NCBI GenBank assembly: GCA_024734495.1 | Contig: JALMQS010000030.1 | Location: forward strand, 10,084,378-10,148,377 | Direction of reading: 5' to 3' | Source: Forficula auricularia | Taxonomy: Eukaryota; Arthropoda; Insecta; Dermaptera; Forficulidae | Length of the DNA: 64,000 nucleotides | Shown: piece after piece, positions 32,294 to 42,285 of the stretch | Numbering within the stretch: position 1 is the stretch's first letter | How the letters are laid out: the number at the start of each line of letters is the position of its first letter | Made by a program: the position numbers and the translations under genes | The notes under the pieces: generated by a model | Seen by the model: the letters and a program-made list of their open reading frames with translations, nothing else | Told to the model about the DNA's origin: nothing | The model's database searches: none

Positions 32294-33412
32294 TCTATAT
32301 ATATAAAATTCTTTGCCCGATACACTCACTCATCATCGAAACAGCCAGAACCACTGGACATAGAAACATGAAATTTGGAGAGGATATTACATCTATGACA
32401 TAGGGGCTCAGTAAGAAAGGATTTTTCGAAATTCGACCCCTAAGGGGGTCAAAGGGGGCAAAGTGTGTTTTCACTGATTATGCGATATCTCTTAATGACG
32501 ATAAAATATCTACTTGATTTTTACTTATAAAAATACTAAATTAAAATATCTAAAAAGTAATTTCACAATTTTTCGAAATTCGACCCCTAACGGGGTCAAA
32601 AGGGGCAAAATATCTTTGCAATGTGTATACATTATGCATTTTCAAATAAGAACGATAAGTTATCTACTTGATTTTTACTTAATAAAATTCTAAATACAAA
32701 TATCTAAAAAGTAATATCAGGATTTTTTGAAATTCGACTCCCAACTATCCAAAATGTGAGTGGGGGCAAAAATTAAAACTCTCTCCTATCTTGATCAAAT
32801 TTTGTAGAGTTATTCTTTATTACTTTAAGAAACTATTCCTGTAAAAATAAACTATCAAAATTGACTGTGTGGGGGCGAAAGGGGGGGGGGGAATATAGAA
32901 ATTTTTAGCTTTTTTGTACATTTACTCTTTAGAAAACTGTGGATTATTTATTTGCAAATATCTAAAAATTAATTTCAAGATTTTTTGTAATCCGGAGGGT
33001 CTCCTCCTCAACTATCCAAAATGTGAGTGGGGGCAAAAATTAAAACTCTTCCGATCTTGATCAAATTTTGTGTAGAATTATTCTTTATTAATTTAAGAAA
33101 CTATTCCTGTAAAATTCAACTATCAAAATTGACTGTATGGGGGCGAAGGGGGAGGGGGCGCAAATTATAGAAATTTTTAGCTTTTTTGTACATTTATCCT
33201 TTAGAAAATTGTGGATTATTTATTTGCAAATATCTAAAAAAAATTTCAAGATTTTTTTGTAATCCGACTCCCCCTTTTTTTGGGAATGGATGTTTTTCTT
33301 AAATGAATTTTGGAGACCTATTAATCACATGCCGAGACGCTGCCCGCCAGGGCCACCTGCCCGGAGGGCCGAGCTGTGAGGGCGTGCCGAAGGCACGCCT
33401 GGAGCAGCTCGT
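32294..33412 (+). mobile_element. Helitron-like element, complete, with GC hairpin 3' end
   Basis: It begins TCTATATATATAAAATTC, as does the element at 10951. It ends with GAGACGCTGCCCGCCAGGG, GGAGGGCCGAGC, hairpin GGCGTGCCGAAGGCACGCC and GAGCAGCTCGT. Internally a block of about 260 nt (ACTATCCAAAATGTGAGTGG ... TTTTTTGTAATCCG) is duplicated at 32740-32990 and 33010-33270. No Rep/helicase. Confidence 0.7.
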
Positions 33413-33508
33413 ATAATTATATATCTATAGAACGCCTTCATATGCGAGTCAGTCCGACTGGCTAGCTTATTTTAATGAAAACTAAATAGCCTACATAATT
33501 TTTTTTTC

Positions 33509-34160
33509 AAGGACGTTCCCTAATATAGCTTAGATGTAGCTCGCTCTTTCCCTACTCTCATATGCGCAGAAAGGCAAAAATATTCGTTTCTCGGATCTGG
33601 CAACATTGCATTCTTACCGACGCTAAAAGACAAAGAATAAAAAAAACACTTCATGAAATAGCTCTATGCGAAATTCCAGATGAGAACAGTATAGTTAGGT
33701 TGAGAGAAAGAGAATTAGCTAAAAATCTCAGATGCAAAGGTTATTTAGATATGGAAAAATTGAGTGATTTTAGTGCGACGTTGCCATCTCTCACTTGTCA
33801 TGCCATGAGAGAAAAAATGAAAACCATCAAAAGTACCTAACTTTTAACATTTTTCATACAAAACGAATACCACGTGATACAATTATTTTAACAGAAAAAT
33901 ATTTGTTATATCTTCAGTTAATGATTCTCACTTTTTCAAAATAATTTCAAGAAAATTACGATTGTTATTTAATGAAACAGTCCATTTAACATCAATCGGG
34001 ATAGGGTTTGTGTGTTAAATATGCAAATTTCAATGGTCAATATTTACAAATTTAGTGCCGCAAGGACTATTGAAAAAATTTCTACGTATAAAGGACACTT
34101 ATAAATATGTGTATTTAAAAGGATTGCAAGAAAATCGATTTATTAGGGAACGTCCTTAAA
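33509..34160. mobile_element. TIR element carrying a 92-aa ORF
   Basis: AAGGACGTTCCCTAATA at 33509 is mirrored by TATTAGGGAACGTCCTT ending near 34158. The 650-bp interior holds one open frame (33562-33840) and AT-rich sequence. It is too short for a full transposase gene. Confidence 0.6.
33562..33840 (+). CDS. Unrecognised 92-aa ORF inside a TIR element
   Basis: I do not recognise the protein. It is basic, starts MRRKAKIFVSRIWQHC, continues with KRQRIKKTLHEIALCEIP and RERELAKNLRCKGYLDM, and ends in SLTCHAMREKMK. Composition and heptad-like spacing suggest helices and look like real coding sequence rather than translated AT-rich noise. There is no signal peptide or membrane segment. It could be the end of a transposase, a captured host exon, or a young element-encoded peptide. 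It stops with TAA and is intact here. I chose the first ATG after the TIR. No promoter was identified. Confidence 0.4.
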   Translation: MRRKAKIFVSRIWQHCILTDAKRQRIKKTLHEIALCEIPDENSIVRLRERELAKNLRCKGYLDMEKLSDFSATLPSLTCHAMREKMKTIKST

Positions 34161-34398
34161 ATTCTCTCATCTAAAAAGCCAAGCAAAGCTCCCTTAACAC
34201 CTACGTTCGCCTATACAAGTGTAGTGTAAGTATTTTAATAATAATAGCCTTCAACTTTATGCCAAGCTTCAGCTTTCAAACTCAAATAATTCACTGACAA
34301 AATATTGTTGGTTAATTAAAATTTGCCGAAAGGGTAGCGAGTCTTGAATTTTTTTCCCTTTTCTTCCATTTTTGTTTAAATCATTTAAAAGTTTAATG
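34161..34398. other. Unrecognised stretch
   Basis: Short non-repetitive sequence with GCC/AAGC-rich words around 34180-34280. No feature. Confidence 0.4.
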
Positions 34399-34660
34399 GA
34401 TAGTGCCTGGAGAACCGAGCGTTGCTCGGTAACTTTTTGCCTATAAATAGCTTAAGTTTCAAATTTCAAGGCTCTGCGACTTACCGAAGACGAGATATGA
34501 ACGATTAAAATATTTATTTTGCGACATGACTAATTTACACCCTCTTCCTTTATTTTAATCGGATTAAAATGTATACACGACTAATAACTCATGAGTCTTG
34601 ATAAGTTCAGCAATTTTTAGCGAAATCGTTAGAGCCGTTTTCGATAAACCGATTCTATTT
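34399..34660 (-). mobile_element. Short Helitron-like element, family 2 (reverse copy)
   Basis: Read in reverse it matches 15195-15445 along its full length: body, TTAAGCTATTTATAGGC, hairpin ACCGAGCAACGCTCGGT, then CTCCAGGCACTATCC. The hairpin centre has changed but still pairs. Confidence 0.65.
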
Positions 34661-35224
34661 TATATATATATATTAGGGTGGCCTTTATTTTGGGTATTTT
34701 CGAATTTTTACGCTGGCAGAGGCTCATATCGTTCGAAATAAATAAAAAAAATATCTTCCAAGTTTCAAGTTTCAAGTCTGTATCTCATTTTTAACCTGTG
34801 CCTCAGATCGATGCAAGTTTCCCATCTAAATAACATGGGGTTTTTAGCATTGAAAGATCAATTTTTTATTCCGGCCAAAGTAATATTTCAAAAAATTTAA
34901 AACTCTGTAGACTTTAGCCTTATAATAGTAGCTATCCTTCAGAGTTTTTTCAGATTTTTAGTTATAATAATTTTGGAGTTACAGCTAGATAAAATACTGC
35001 CATATCTTAGTGTTAGTAAGTTATAGACTCCATAATTATAATAGCTACAAACCTGTAAAAATTCTGAAGAATAGCTACTATTATAAGGATAAAGTCTACA
35101 GTTTCAAATTTTTTAAACCATTGCTTTGGCCCGAATAAAAAAATGATCGTTCAATGCCAAAAACCCCATGTTATTTAGATGGGAAACTTACATCGCTCTG
35201 AGGCACAGGTTAAAATTGAGATAG

Positions 35225-35940
35225 CCTATCCATGTTGAGCGTCTCTGTCGCATCTGACCTGTCTTGGAATGAACACATCTCCTCTGTGGCGAAATCTGCA
35301 GCAAGGAAGATTGGCTTCTTATTCAGGTCCAAGCGATTTTACAAACCCCCACAACTTCTCACCATCTACAAGGCCCAAATCCGCCCCTATCTCGAATACT
35401 GCTCTCATCTGTGGAGAGGAGCCTCAAAATATTCTCTTGCTACCCTTGATGCAATTCAGAAACGAGCCGTCAGGCTAATTGACGATTCTACCCTCACCGA
35501 CTCCCTCGACTCGTTGGCTCATCGAAGAGATGTCTCTGCCCTTTCCCTTTTCTATAGATACTATCACGGCAGGTGCTCTGATGAGATAAAGTCAATAATT
35601 CCCCCCAAAGCATACTTTGCACGCAGCACACGTTTTGCCGACTCCCAACACTCTTTTGCGGTCAAATTGGAAAAGTGCCGGACCACTTCATTCGCGAATA
35701 CATATATCCCCATGACTTCAAGGAACTGGAACTCTCTCCCAGCCTCTATCTTTCCCAGCACCTATGATCTTCAAACCTTCAAAACCAGGGTGCATAGACA
35801 CCTACGTCTACACCCTCTCACTTAATCAACTTTCCCTTCTCTTCGGTAATGCAAGGGTCTTTCAAGATCCATAGGGGCTACACCTTTACTGGTGCACCCC
35901 TTCTTGCATTCGATTGCATTAAAAAAAAAAAAAAAAAAAA
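35225..35940 (+). mobile_element. 5'-truncated LINE insertion
   Basis: It opens in the middle of a reverse transcriptase frame and ends with a 3' UTR (CTTTACTGGTGCACCCCTTC) and a 20-nt A-tract. AGATAG flanks both sides (35219-35224, 35941-35946). The uninterrupted family P copy 1 has GAGATAGAGACTTGAAAC at this site. A classic target-primed, 5'-truncated insertion. Confidence 0.9.
35232..35825 (+). pseudogene. LINE reverse transcriptase, C-terminal 197 codons
   Basis: C-terminal part of a jockey/CR1-group non-LTR retrotransposon polymerase. Visible landmarks in order: SWNEHISSVAKSAARKIGF (about residues 11-29), YKAQIRPYLEYCSHLW (46-61), LDAIQKRAVRLI (72-83), LAHRRDVSALSLFYRYYHG (95-113), SRNWNSLPASIF (163-174). 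These are the usual post-catalytic segments. The palm with its YADD box and the endonuclease are missing because of 5' truncation. The frame is intact to its TAA stop, so the insertion is recent. A sister copy is on the minus strand at 60.9-61.6 kb, and older relics are at 49.4, 50.0 and 51.9 kb. Confidence 0.9.
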
Positions 35941-36059
35941 AGATAGGGGGTTGAAACTTGGGGGATATTTTTTTTATTTATTTCGAACCATATGAGCCCC
36001 TGCGAGCGTAAAAATTCGAAAATACCCAAAATAAGGGCCACCCTAATATATATATATAT

Positions 36060-36092
36060 ATATATACAATTTTGCTCGTTTAATATAAAAAG
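36060..36092 (-). mobile_element. Isolated Helitron-like 5' terminus
   Basis: Minus strand: TCTTTTTATATTAAACGAGC, then AAAATTGTATATATAT, the same terminus as at 13933 and 19142 in the window. Confidence 0.5.
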
Positions 36093-36940
36093 ATTTTTAA
36101 AATCATTTTGAGGAAAATAAAAAGTTTCAGAATTAATACCAAAACAAATTACTTACTCTACTTTATAATTCCATTGACCCTAGCTAAAGCAATAAAAGCA
36201 TGATTTCTTACTCGTCACTTGGTCCCCTGTTAGAGGGGACTAACTGAACTCAAGGGGACATGGCCCCCTTCCTCTTCTAATTACGTCCCTGATCATCATC
36301 AACTTTATAGATTAGGCTAATGAGCCTGTTCCGTTTCCAAATCAATTGGTCTGTCCATCTTTTTCAATGGACTGGCTGGCTGGCTCTTTTTTCTTCTCCC
36401 CTGCTTGGTTTGGGCCTCGCAGATCTTACGTGGGAGGCTACTATTACTATCGTTCATGCTTCACACATACCAGTAGTCATACCAGGATATAATTTTGTAT
36501 TCTGTTATGGTGTTCAAAGGCGTAGGCAGAAATTCGTAATGGGGAGAGGGGGTCAAGACTTGCAGATTTTCTCTTATGGTAGGGGAAAATAAATATATAT
36601 ATAAGCTATCTATTATTAGTAATCACTACGCACGGAACTTAGTACTGGGGTCCAAATAGTTAAATTGTTTGAACGAAGAACGGATTAGAATTCGGCATTT
36701 CTAGATTCAGAGCTTCAGGTACAAAAAAAAAATCGAATTAGCATATGGGGGAACTATCGATATAATTAATAAGCAGAAATTCGGCACAGGCCCTTATAAT
36801 AATAAAATTTCAACGTGTAGCAAAATTTTTTGTTGTGATAGACTTTTTAGATACCAATTTCTACTGTATTTGGGTGTAGGAATCAGATTATTACTCACTA
36901 ATTCCAACAATTTTTTAAAAGTTAAATGTCGCAGAGCTGT
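36093..36940. other. Unrecognised stretch
   Basis: It contains TGGCTGGCTGGC near 36370 and a GGCGTAGGCAGAAATTCGTA block (36520) that resembles a hAT end, but no partner is seen. The frame 36320-36592 has no motif. Confidence 0.35.
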
Positions 36941-36945
36941 GTAGT

Positions 36946-37793
36946 AGGGCTCAGATTTATGGGCACTAAAAATCTTTAAAATAGGCAGGGAACTAAGCAC
37001 TTAAAATACCTAAAATAGGCACTTAAAAAGGCATTTTAATTAAAAAATAGGCACTTAATTTCAAATAAGTCATTTCGCATGGTGTTAAATTTTCCTCTTT
37101 TGCACTAGTATATCCTCCTAAATTCCTGGCTATTCTTTCCATTATTGTCCAACCAGGATTCCGCTTCAGTATTTTGTCCATTTTTTGATTGAGATTGAAG
37201 GCAATAGGATCAGGTGCTTTTTTGATATTTTTTTGAAATCTCTGGAATATTTTTATGGACTCTATCAAGTAGATTGTTATAATTATACTTTATATATGCT
37301 AAATCAGCCTCAAGAGTAATAGAAGCATTCTTAGCCTCCCTTATAGATAAAGCATCATCTTCATTGATTGTTTCTATGACCTAAATTAATAAATAAATAG
37401 AATTACAGAACAATATTTAAAAAAATAAATTTCAAATGTACCCTTTGAATTTCATCCAAATGGTCAGCATAATATATAGCTGCTTGGATCCAAGGTACCC
37501 CATCTTAATAATTTTTCAGAATATTTTCTTAATAATTCAAAAAAAACTTTTAAATTTAGAAAATGTATCGTAAAAAATAGAAATTACCAATTTTAGTCCA
37601 AATAGGCACTAAAAAAGGCATTTATAGATTAAATAGGCACTAACTTCCACAATAAGGCAAAATAGGCCTTATAGGCACTAATAAATGCCTCTTATTTTAT
37701 TCAGAATTTAATAAAACGCATAGATATATAATATTGTCCTAAATTTTAAGCCATAAATAAAAAAAGGCAAATAGGGCGAAATCTGAGCCCTAG
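36946..37793. mobile_element. hAT-like element with transposase relic
   Basis: Terminal repeats TAGGGCTCAGATTT and AAATCTGAGCCCTA. GGCACTAAAAA/TTAGTGCC-like subterminal words repeat (about 36960-37030 and 37595-37680). I did not find a clear 8-bp target duplication. Confidence 0.65.
37020..37385 (-). pseudogene. hAT transposase C-terminal relic
   Basis: Two frames on the minus strand make one protein-like stretch. The first has VIETINEDDALSIREAKNA and LEADLAYIKYNYNNLLD (37385-37225). The second has KKAPDPIAFNLNQKMDKILK and NPGWTIMERIARNLGG (37215-37100). Kxx-long helix-NPG(W/Y) is the pattern just before the hAT dimerisation domain. The SxxKRxxL/ERxFS dimerisation motif is not visible, and a frameshift near 37220 breaks the frame. 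Confidence 0.55.
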
Positions 37794-38059
37794 TTATTAT
37801 TCTAATTATAATTAGATAATAATTATTATCCCATTTAAACACTCCATTGTGTACAGCCTGTCGAGTTTTAAAAAGATCACTTTTTCTTGTAGAATTATGG
37901 GGTCTTAAGATTTAAATAGGAATCCCGAAAAGCTTCCCGCAGAGGCAAGGTGTCTTCAGGTAGGCAGCTTGTAATTAATAAATAATTATAAAAAAAAAAA
38001 AAAATGAGTGACAATTTCAATCACTGTCCTTATTATATTATATTTTTTTGCTTTTTTTA

Positions 38060-38588
38060 TTTTAGAGTAGTTAAAAGTCTGTAAAAAAAGATTGCTATGG
38101 TTAGATTTGCTGATGACATTGCTCTTCTAGGGGACAATAAAAAAGAATTAGAGAATGCTTTGAACGGAATCAACCAGAGAGTAGATCAAAATGAAAATAA
38201 ATAAGATCAAGAATAAGGTCTTAGTTTGTACAAAGAGGGAACGAATGAGACAGGAATGTGAAAAAATAAGCGGAGAGAGCTGAAAAGAAGATAAGGATTC
38301 CACTTTGTGGGCAATAGAGAAGGAAAAAGAACAAAAACAAATTAAATCAAGAATTGCTTAAGCTAAAATGGGGTCTATTTCAAAACAACAATTATTATGA
38401 TCCTCCTTAATTAGGTTAAAAAACAGAAGGATGTTGCTGATTATGTACGGATGTGAAACCTGGACAATGGGAGAGGCAGAGAGAAGGAGACTGGAAGCCT
38501 TAGAAATATGATGCTAACGAAGAATGTTAGAATTCAATTGGTGGATAGAATTACCAACGATGAAGTTTTTGAAAGATTAGAAAAATAA
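38060..38588 (+). pseudogene. LINE reverse transcriptase relic with FADD box
   Basis: The frame at 38096 reads MVRFADDIALLGDNKKELE, containing the catalytic (F/Y)ADD box of a reverse transcriptase. About 330 nt later, in another frame, LLIMYGCETWTMGEAERRR and LEALEI are seen, the signature that follows the thumb in RTE/L2-like LINEs. Several frameshifts and stops lie between. It differs from the LINE at 35.2 kb. Its right side is cut by family D copy 5. Confidence 0.75.
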
Positions 38589-39136
38589 GCTGACGTGTTC
38601 TGATGTGGCCATCCACTTGACTTTACCATACACCCTGGCCCCTAAAATTATTTATAATCATGTAGGGGGGGGGTTAGTTTTTGCATTTTTAGACTTCATG
38701 GGGTCTACTGATTATGTATGCAAAATTTGGTTGAGTTTACTTAAACGGCCTAAATTTTTAATTTTTAACCCCCTCCACCCCCTTAATTTGGTCGATACCC
38801 ACCAAAATCTAATCAGCTCTTAATCTCAATAGACCAAAACTACATGTGAAATTTGGTTTTGATATTCACACTAGTTTTTGAGCTAGCTCGTCCACAAAAA
38901 TTTGGTAACGCACAGACTAACTAACAGACATTTTGACAAAATAATTATTTTCTCGAAAAATATAATTTTTTCGATGTTGACTTATTAGAGCTTTTTTGTA
39001 AACCGAAATGGCATGGTTTTGGTCAATTTTTTTAATCAAAATAGTTTGAGCCGTTTTTAAGGTATTTCGAAAAAAAAGAAAGAAAAAAACCCACTTTTTT
39101 CATGCACGATTACAATACTTGACCATACCCTGTATG
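38589..39136 (+). mobile_element. Dispersed repeat family D, copy 5
   Basis: GCTGACGTGTTCTGATGTGG to ACCATACCCTGTATG. It includes TTTGAGCTAGCTCGTCCAC and ACAGACATTTTGACAAAAT. The 3' end ACCATACCCTGTATGGT of other copies is a hairpin, truncated here. Confidence 0.75.
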
Positions 39137-39299
39137 TATATAATTAATAACAAAACTCTTTAAATACAAAAGAAATAAAAAGCAAGAATTGACAAAACGC
39201 AAGTGAGAAGAAAAAACCCATTAAGAATACTATATTTACATGCAAGTTATAATCAAAAGTAAAGAAAATTTTTGAAATTTTTTGAGAAACTTTTAAAAT

Positions 39300-39645
39300 T
39301 TAAAATATAAAATACTAGGTAGGTTTCACAAAAATAAAAGATCAGATGCTTGTTTAGCACGACTCTATATATATTTCGGGGTATAAGCCTTCAGGAGTTC
39401 ACAAAGGACACTGAAGATGGGCTTATACCACGAAAAATATATAGAGTCGTGCTAAACAAGCATCTGATCTTTTATTTATGTGAAACCTACTTAGTATTTT
39501 ATATTTTAAATTTTAAAAAGTTTCTCAAAATATTTTCAAAAATTTTCTTTACTTTATTTAATATGTTTCACCAAGAACCTAGACATAATTTTTTTTTTTT
39601 TAAGGATTTAGGTGTCGGTTCTAGGTGAAACATTATAAGTAACTT
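39300..39645. mobile_element. Family E fold-back
   Basis: CTAGGTAGGTTTCACAAA and GACTCTATATATATTTCGGG at the left are mirrored by CGAAAAATATATAGAGTC and GTGAAACCTACTTAGTA at the right. The core reads CTGAAGA-TGGG ... CGAAA, a degraded form of the hammerhead-like box. It ends in GGTGTCGGTTCTAGGTGAAA. Confidence 0.65.
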
Positions 39646-40039
39646 ATGAGCAGAATTTTCTAGGTTAGGTTTCACAAACCTAGACCATTCTCCCTTAACA
39701 AAAATAAGTTATAATCCTTGAATGGCCAGTAGGTGTGCATGGAAATGCCTTTTAAAAGAATCTAGTGATCTAAGTGGTCTTATTTCGGGTAGCAGCCCAT
39801 TCGGCAATCCAATGGACTCAATCATAAAAGATCTAATGAATGTTGATGTCCTATGAACTGGGATCTCGATATCAAATCCACTTCTCCTAAGAAGACGACC
39901 ATGTTTGAATCTGTATCACTCATTCAAGCACCAAGGTTTTTGGTTTTGTATTAGAGAAAATATTGAAATACTAATAAAGTACTTCCGTCTAATAGGTGTA
40001 GCCTAAGCTAGCTCAATTTGTTAAAATAAATAGTGATAT

Positions 40040-40262
40040 GATTATCTTATGGAATCTGATGATGATGAGAGAACACATGTTAAGACACGGGGAATGTTAA
40101 GGGATATTTCGTAAAGCGAAGTAGGAAAGAATAGAAGAAGAGAAAGACCTAGATTTGAGTATTTCCCCCCAGATAATGAAAAAGATGAAATGTTGAACTT
40201 TTGGCATGGGATATCTGGTAGTAGCATCAAACCAGTCTTAGGGCTGTATAATCTCCGATGAT
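40040..40262 (+). mobile_element. RTE-like LINE/SINE 3' tail
   Basis: The end GCATCAAACCAGTCTTAGGG, then CTGTATAATCTCCGATGATGAT matches 63632-63680 (GCATCAAACCAGTCTTAGGA). A terminal GATGAT run is typical of RTE-type tails. Confidence 0.6.
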
Positions 40263-40302
40263 GATAAAAATATTTATAAAGGCCATAGGGGTATAAGTAT
40301 AC

Positions 40303-40712
40303 TGAATCGGCTCCGAAAGATAATTTAATGATACTTTTAGAGGATATGTAGGTACTAATAAGATCCTGAAAGTTTCAGATCCCTTGAATCGGCTCCGAAA
40401 GATAATTTAATGATACTTTTAGAGGATATGTAGGTACTAATAAGATCCTGAAAGTTTCAGATCCCTTGAATCGGCTCCGAAAGATAATTTAATGATACTT
40501 TTAGAGGATATGTAGGTACTAATAAGATCCTGAAAGTTTCAGATCCCTGAATCGGCTCCGAAAAGATAATTTAATGATACTTTTAGAGGATATGTAGGTA
40601 CTAATAAGATCCTGAAAGTTTCAGATCCCTTGAATCGGCCCCGGAAGATAATTTAATGATACTTTTAGAGGATATGTAGGTACTAATAAAATCCTGAAAG
40701 TTTCAGATCCCT
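40303..40712 (+). repeat. 82-bp tandem repeat, five units
   Basis: Units begin TGAATCGGCTCCGAAAGATA at 40303, 40385, 40467, 40548 and 40631. Each ends AAGTTTCAGATCCCT. Units are almost identical; the fourth has one extra A and the fifth two substitutions. Confidence 0.95.
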
Positions 40713-41167
40713 AACTCAATTGGTTTTTGAGAAAAATCAAAATATGTAAAAAACAGAAAACAATTTTTTTTCTCAAGATTGACTGAACCGATTGATCTAA
40801 ATTTTTAATATATTTTGGCGACTGATAATAGCTTCTAGCAAAAAAAATTATGAGCTATATCGGTTAATAAGATCCTTAAAAAAAAATTGTTTTTCTTTTA
40901 ATTTCAATTTTTAACCATGATACAATTTTGGCACAATGATGAAACTATTTGTTAGTGGTTATTGTTAGGGCTCTCGTGGGGTGAGTGCTGTGTGGTGCTT
41001 TGTGCGCCCCCCATCAAGTCGATGGGGTCCTAACAATCTGTTGAGTGCAGGTTGTAGGTTGCGTGTTCATATAGGGTGTGTGCAGGGGAGGGGCTGCTGG
41101 TTGGCGTTTGGCCCCTCCAGATTCGAATGTCCGAATCCGTTCGCTTCCTCAGTCGAATCGAGCACAA

Positions 41168-41820
41168 GTAACTCGTTGTGGACACGTTTATTGCTGGTCA
41201 TGCATTCTTCATCATCTGGCTTTGTGTGAAAATAACGCTGGACCATGTCCAATATGTTTTGAGTATATTAAAAGCTCAGAATTAAAAGGAGTGGTCCGAG
41301 TACCATCATTATCATCACCAACTGATGGAGATATAATTGTATTTAATCTGATGCGTCGGGAGAAGAATTCACTAACGCCTATACCTTTCGATGCTTGTAA
41401 TCAACCTCTCCCACCACCATCATCTAATAAAACATGGCCTAATATAAGCGATCTCTCTGGTGCTATAAAATATTCGAAAATTTTATTAGCTTATCCTGAA
41501 CAGGTTGTAAAATTAAATGAACAACTGCGAATCGAATTGAAAAAACAACTTGAAGATGAAGAGAAAGGCAGCAGTGAAATCTTTTACATTGAAATAGCGC
41601 TTCAACAACTCAATGAAAAGGAATCGATTCAACAAACGATAATTTCACAAAATGAAATCAAAATCAAGCCTAATGACGAAGAATGTGATTTTTCTTCAAA
41701 ACATCTTGGAGAAATGGATTTAAACAAAGAGACACCTTCCGAAAAATTGTATTTTTTCTATCAATCTGCTGGAGGTGAACTTATTTTTCTTGATGGCCTT
41801 AATGTATCCATGCTAATGAA
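41168..41820 (+). pseudogene. RNF10: RNF10 (RING finger protein 10) fragment, intronless
   Basis: RNF10 is a RING-type E3 ligase family protein. The fragment starts inside the RING: VTRCGHVYCWSCILHHLAL and GPCPICFEYIKSSELKGV give the third to eighth metal ligands, but the first CPIC pair is missing. DIIVFNLMRREKNSL and, near the end, SEKLYFFYQSAGGELIFLDG follow, a conserved RNF10 order. The frame is open for about 217 codons without an intron, then meets the primer-binding-site-like sequence. As an open frame it is fused upstream to 30 foreign codons (ATG at 41078) and downstream to LTR sequence (stop at 41908). It could be a captured cDNA piece or, less likely, one long exon. The RING as it stands should not fold. 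Confidence 0.8.
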
Positions 41821-41841
41821 GGCTCACGTCGGGGTCACCAG

Positions 41842-42285
41842 TGTTAGTGGTGGGGGGTGGTGCGTGCGCTATTGTGGGATGAGAAAGGGGTTGGTTGTTG
41901 GAAGGTAAGGGGAATGCCCCTTAGCCCCAACTGTTGGTCCAACCACGAGGGAAAGTAGGTATTGGAAGTTTGTGACAAAAAAGTATGCGAGCAAACCATT
42001 GTTCGGTGTTAGCTGGATTACTTCGATTCGGGCTGGCGCATATATAACATTCGACGAATATTGTCGCTTACGGGATTACACGCGCCAACTCGTCTCTCAG
42101 TAATTCATTGATTTATTATTTCATTATAAACAGATTGATTTATGTAGTGTACAGTGTGTTTGACAATTTGACTGTTGTTTACTTAAAGTATTATTACTAA
42201 TATTAAAGTATTGTTTATTTGAACCAACTACTATGTATGAGGTCGCAGTGCCATCTAGCGGTGAGCGCTGGGACTGGACCGGACA
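41842..42285 (-). repeat. Long terminal repeat
   Basis: TG...CA ends, a TATA-like ATATATAA (42050-42057) readable on either strand, and AATAAA on the minus strand near 42212. Its minus-strand end abuts the primer-binding-site-like sequence at 41825-41840. Confidence 0.6.

Larger units (their letters stand above)
34675..36044. mobile_element. Palindromic MITE (family P), copy 2, with LINE inside
   Basis: AGGGTGGCCTTTATTTTGGG at the left and its complement at the right, with the same internal blocks as 28446-29212. Without the LINE (35225-35940) it is about 655 bp. Confidence 0.8.
40950..42285 (-). mobile_element. LTR-type insertion carrying an RNF10 fragment
   Basis: The 1,336-bp block starts TGTTAGTGGT and ends CCGGACA, and is flanked by CTATT on both sides (40945-40949, 42286-42290). 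On the minus strand the right part is an LTR-like 444-bp sequence starting TGTCCGG and ending CCACTAACA. It is followed after one base by TGGTGACCCCGACGTG, a primer-binding-site-like sequence, then directly by RNF10 sequence in antisense. The left end also finishes CCACTAACA, but the 218 bp there are not a clear copy of the right LTR. Gag, protease, reverse transcriptase and integrase are all absent. Confidence 0.7.

Noticed and set aside
40303..40712. CRISPR-like array
   Set aside because: The repeat is continuous, with 82-bp units and no spacers, and the sequence is eukaryotic.
40950..41167. Left block of the RNF10 insertion as a second full LTR
   Set aside because: Only the terminal TGTTAGTGGT and a weak GTGGTGC...GTGCGC similarity match the right LTR, so I did not annotate it as an LTR.
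41078..41908. Functional 276-aa RING protein
   Set aside because: The first two metal-binding cysteines are missing and both ends are foreign sequence, so it is treated as a captured fragment.
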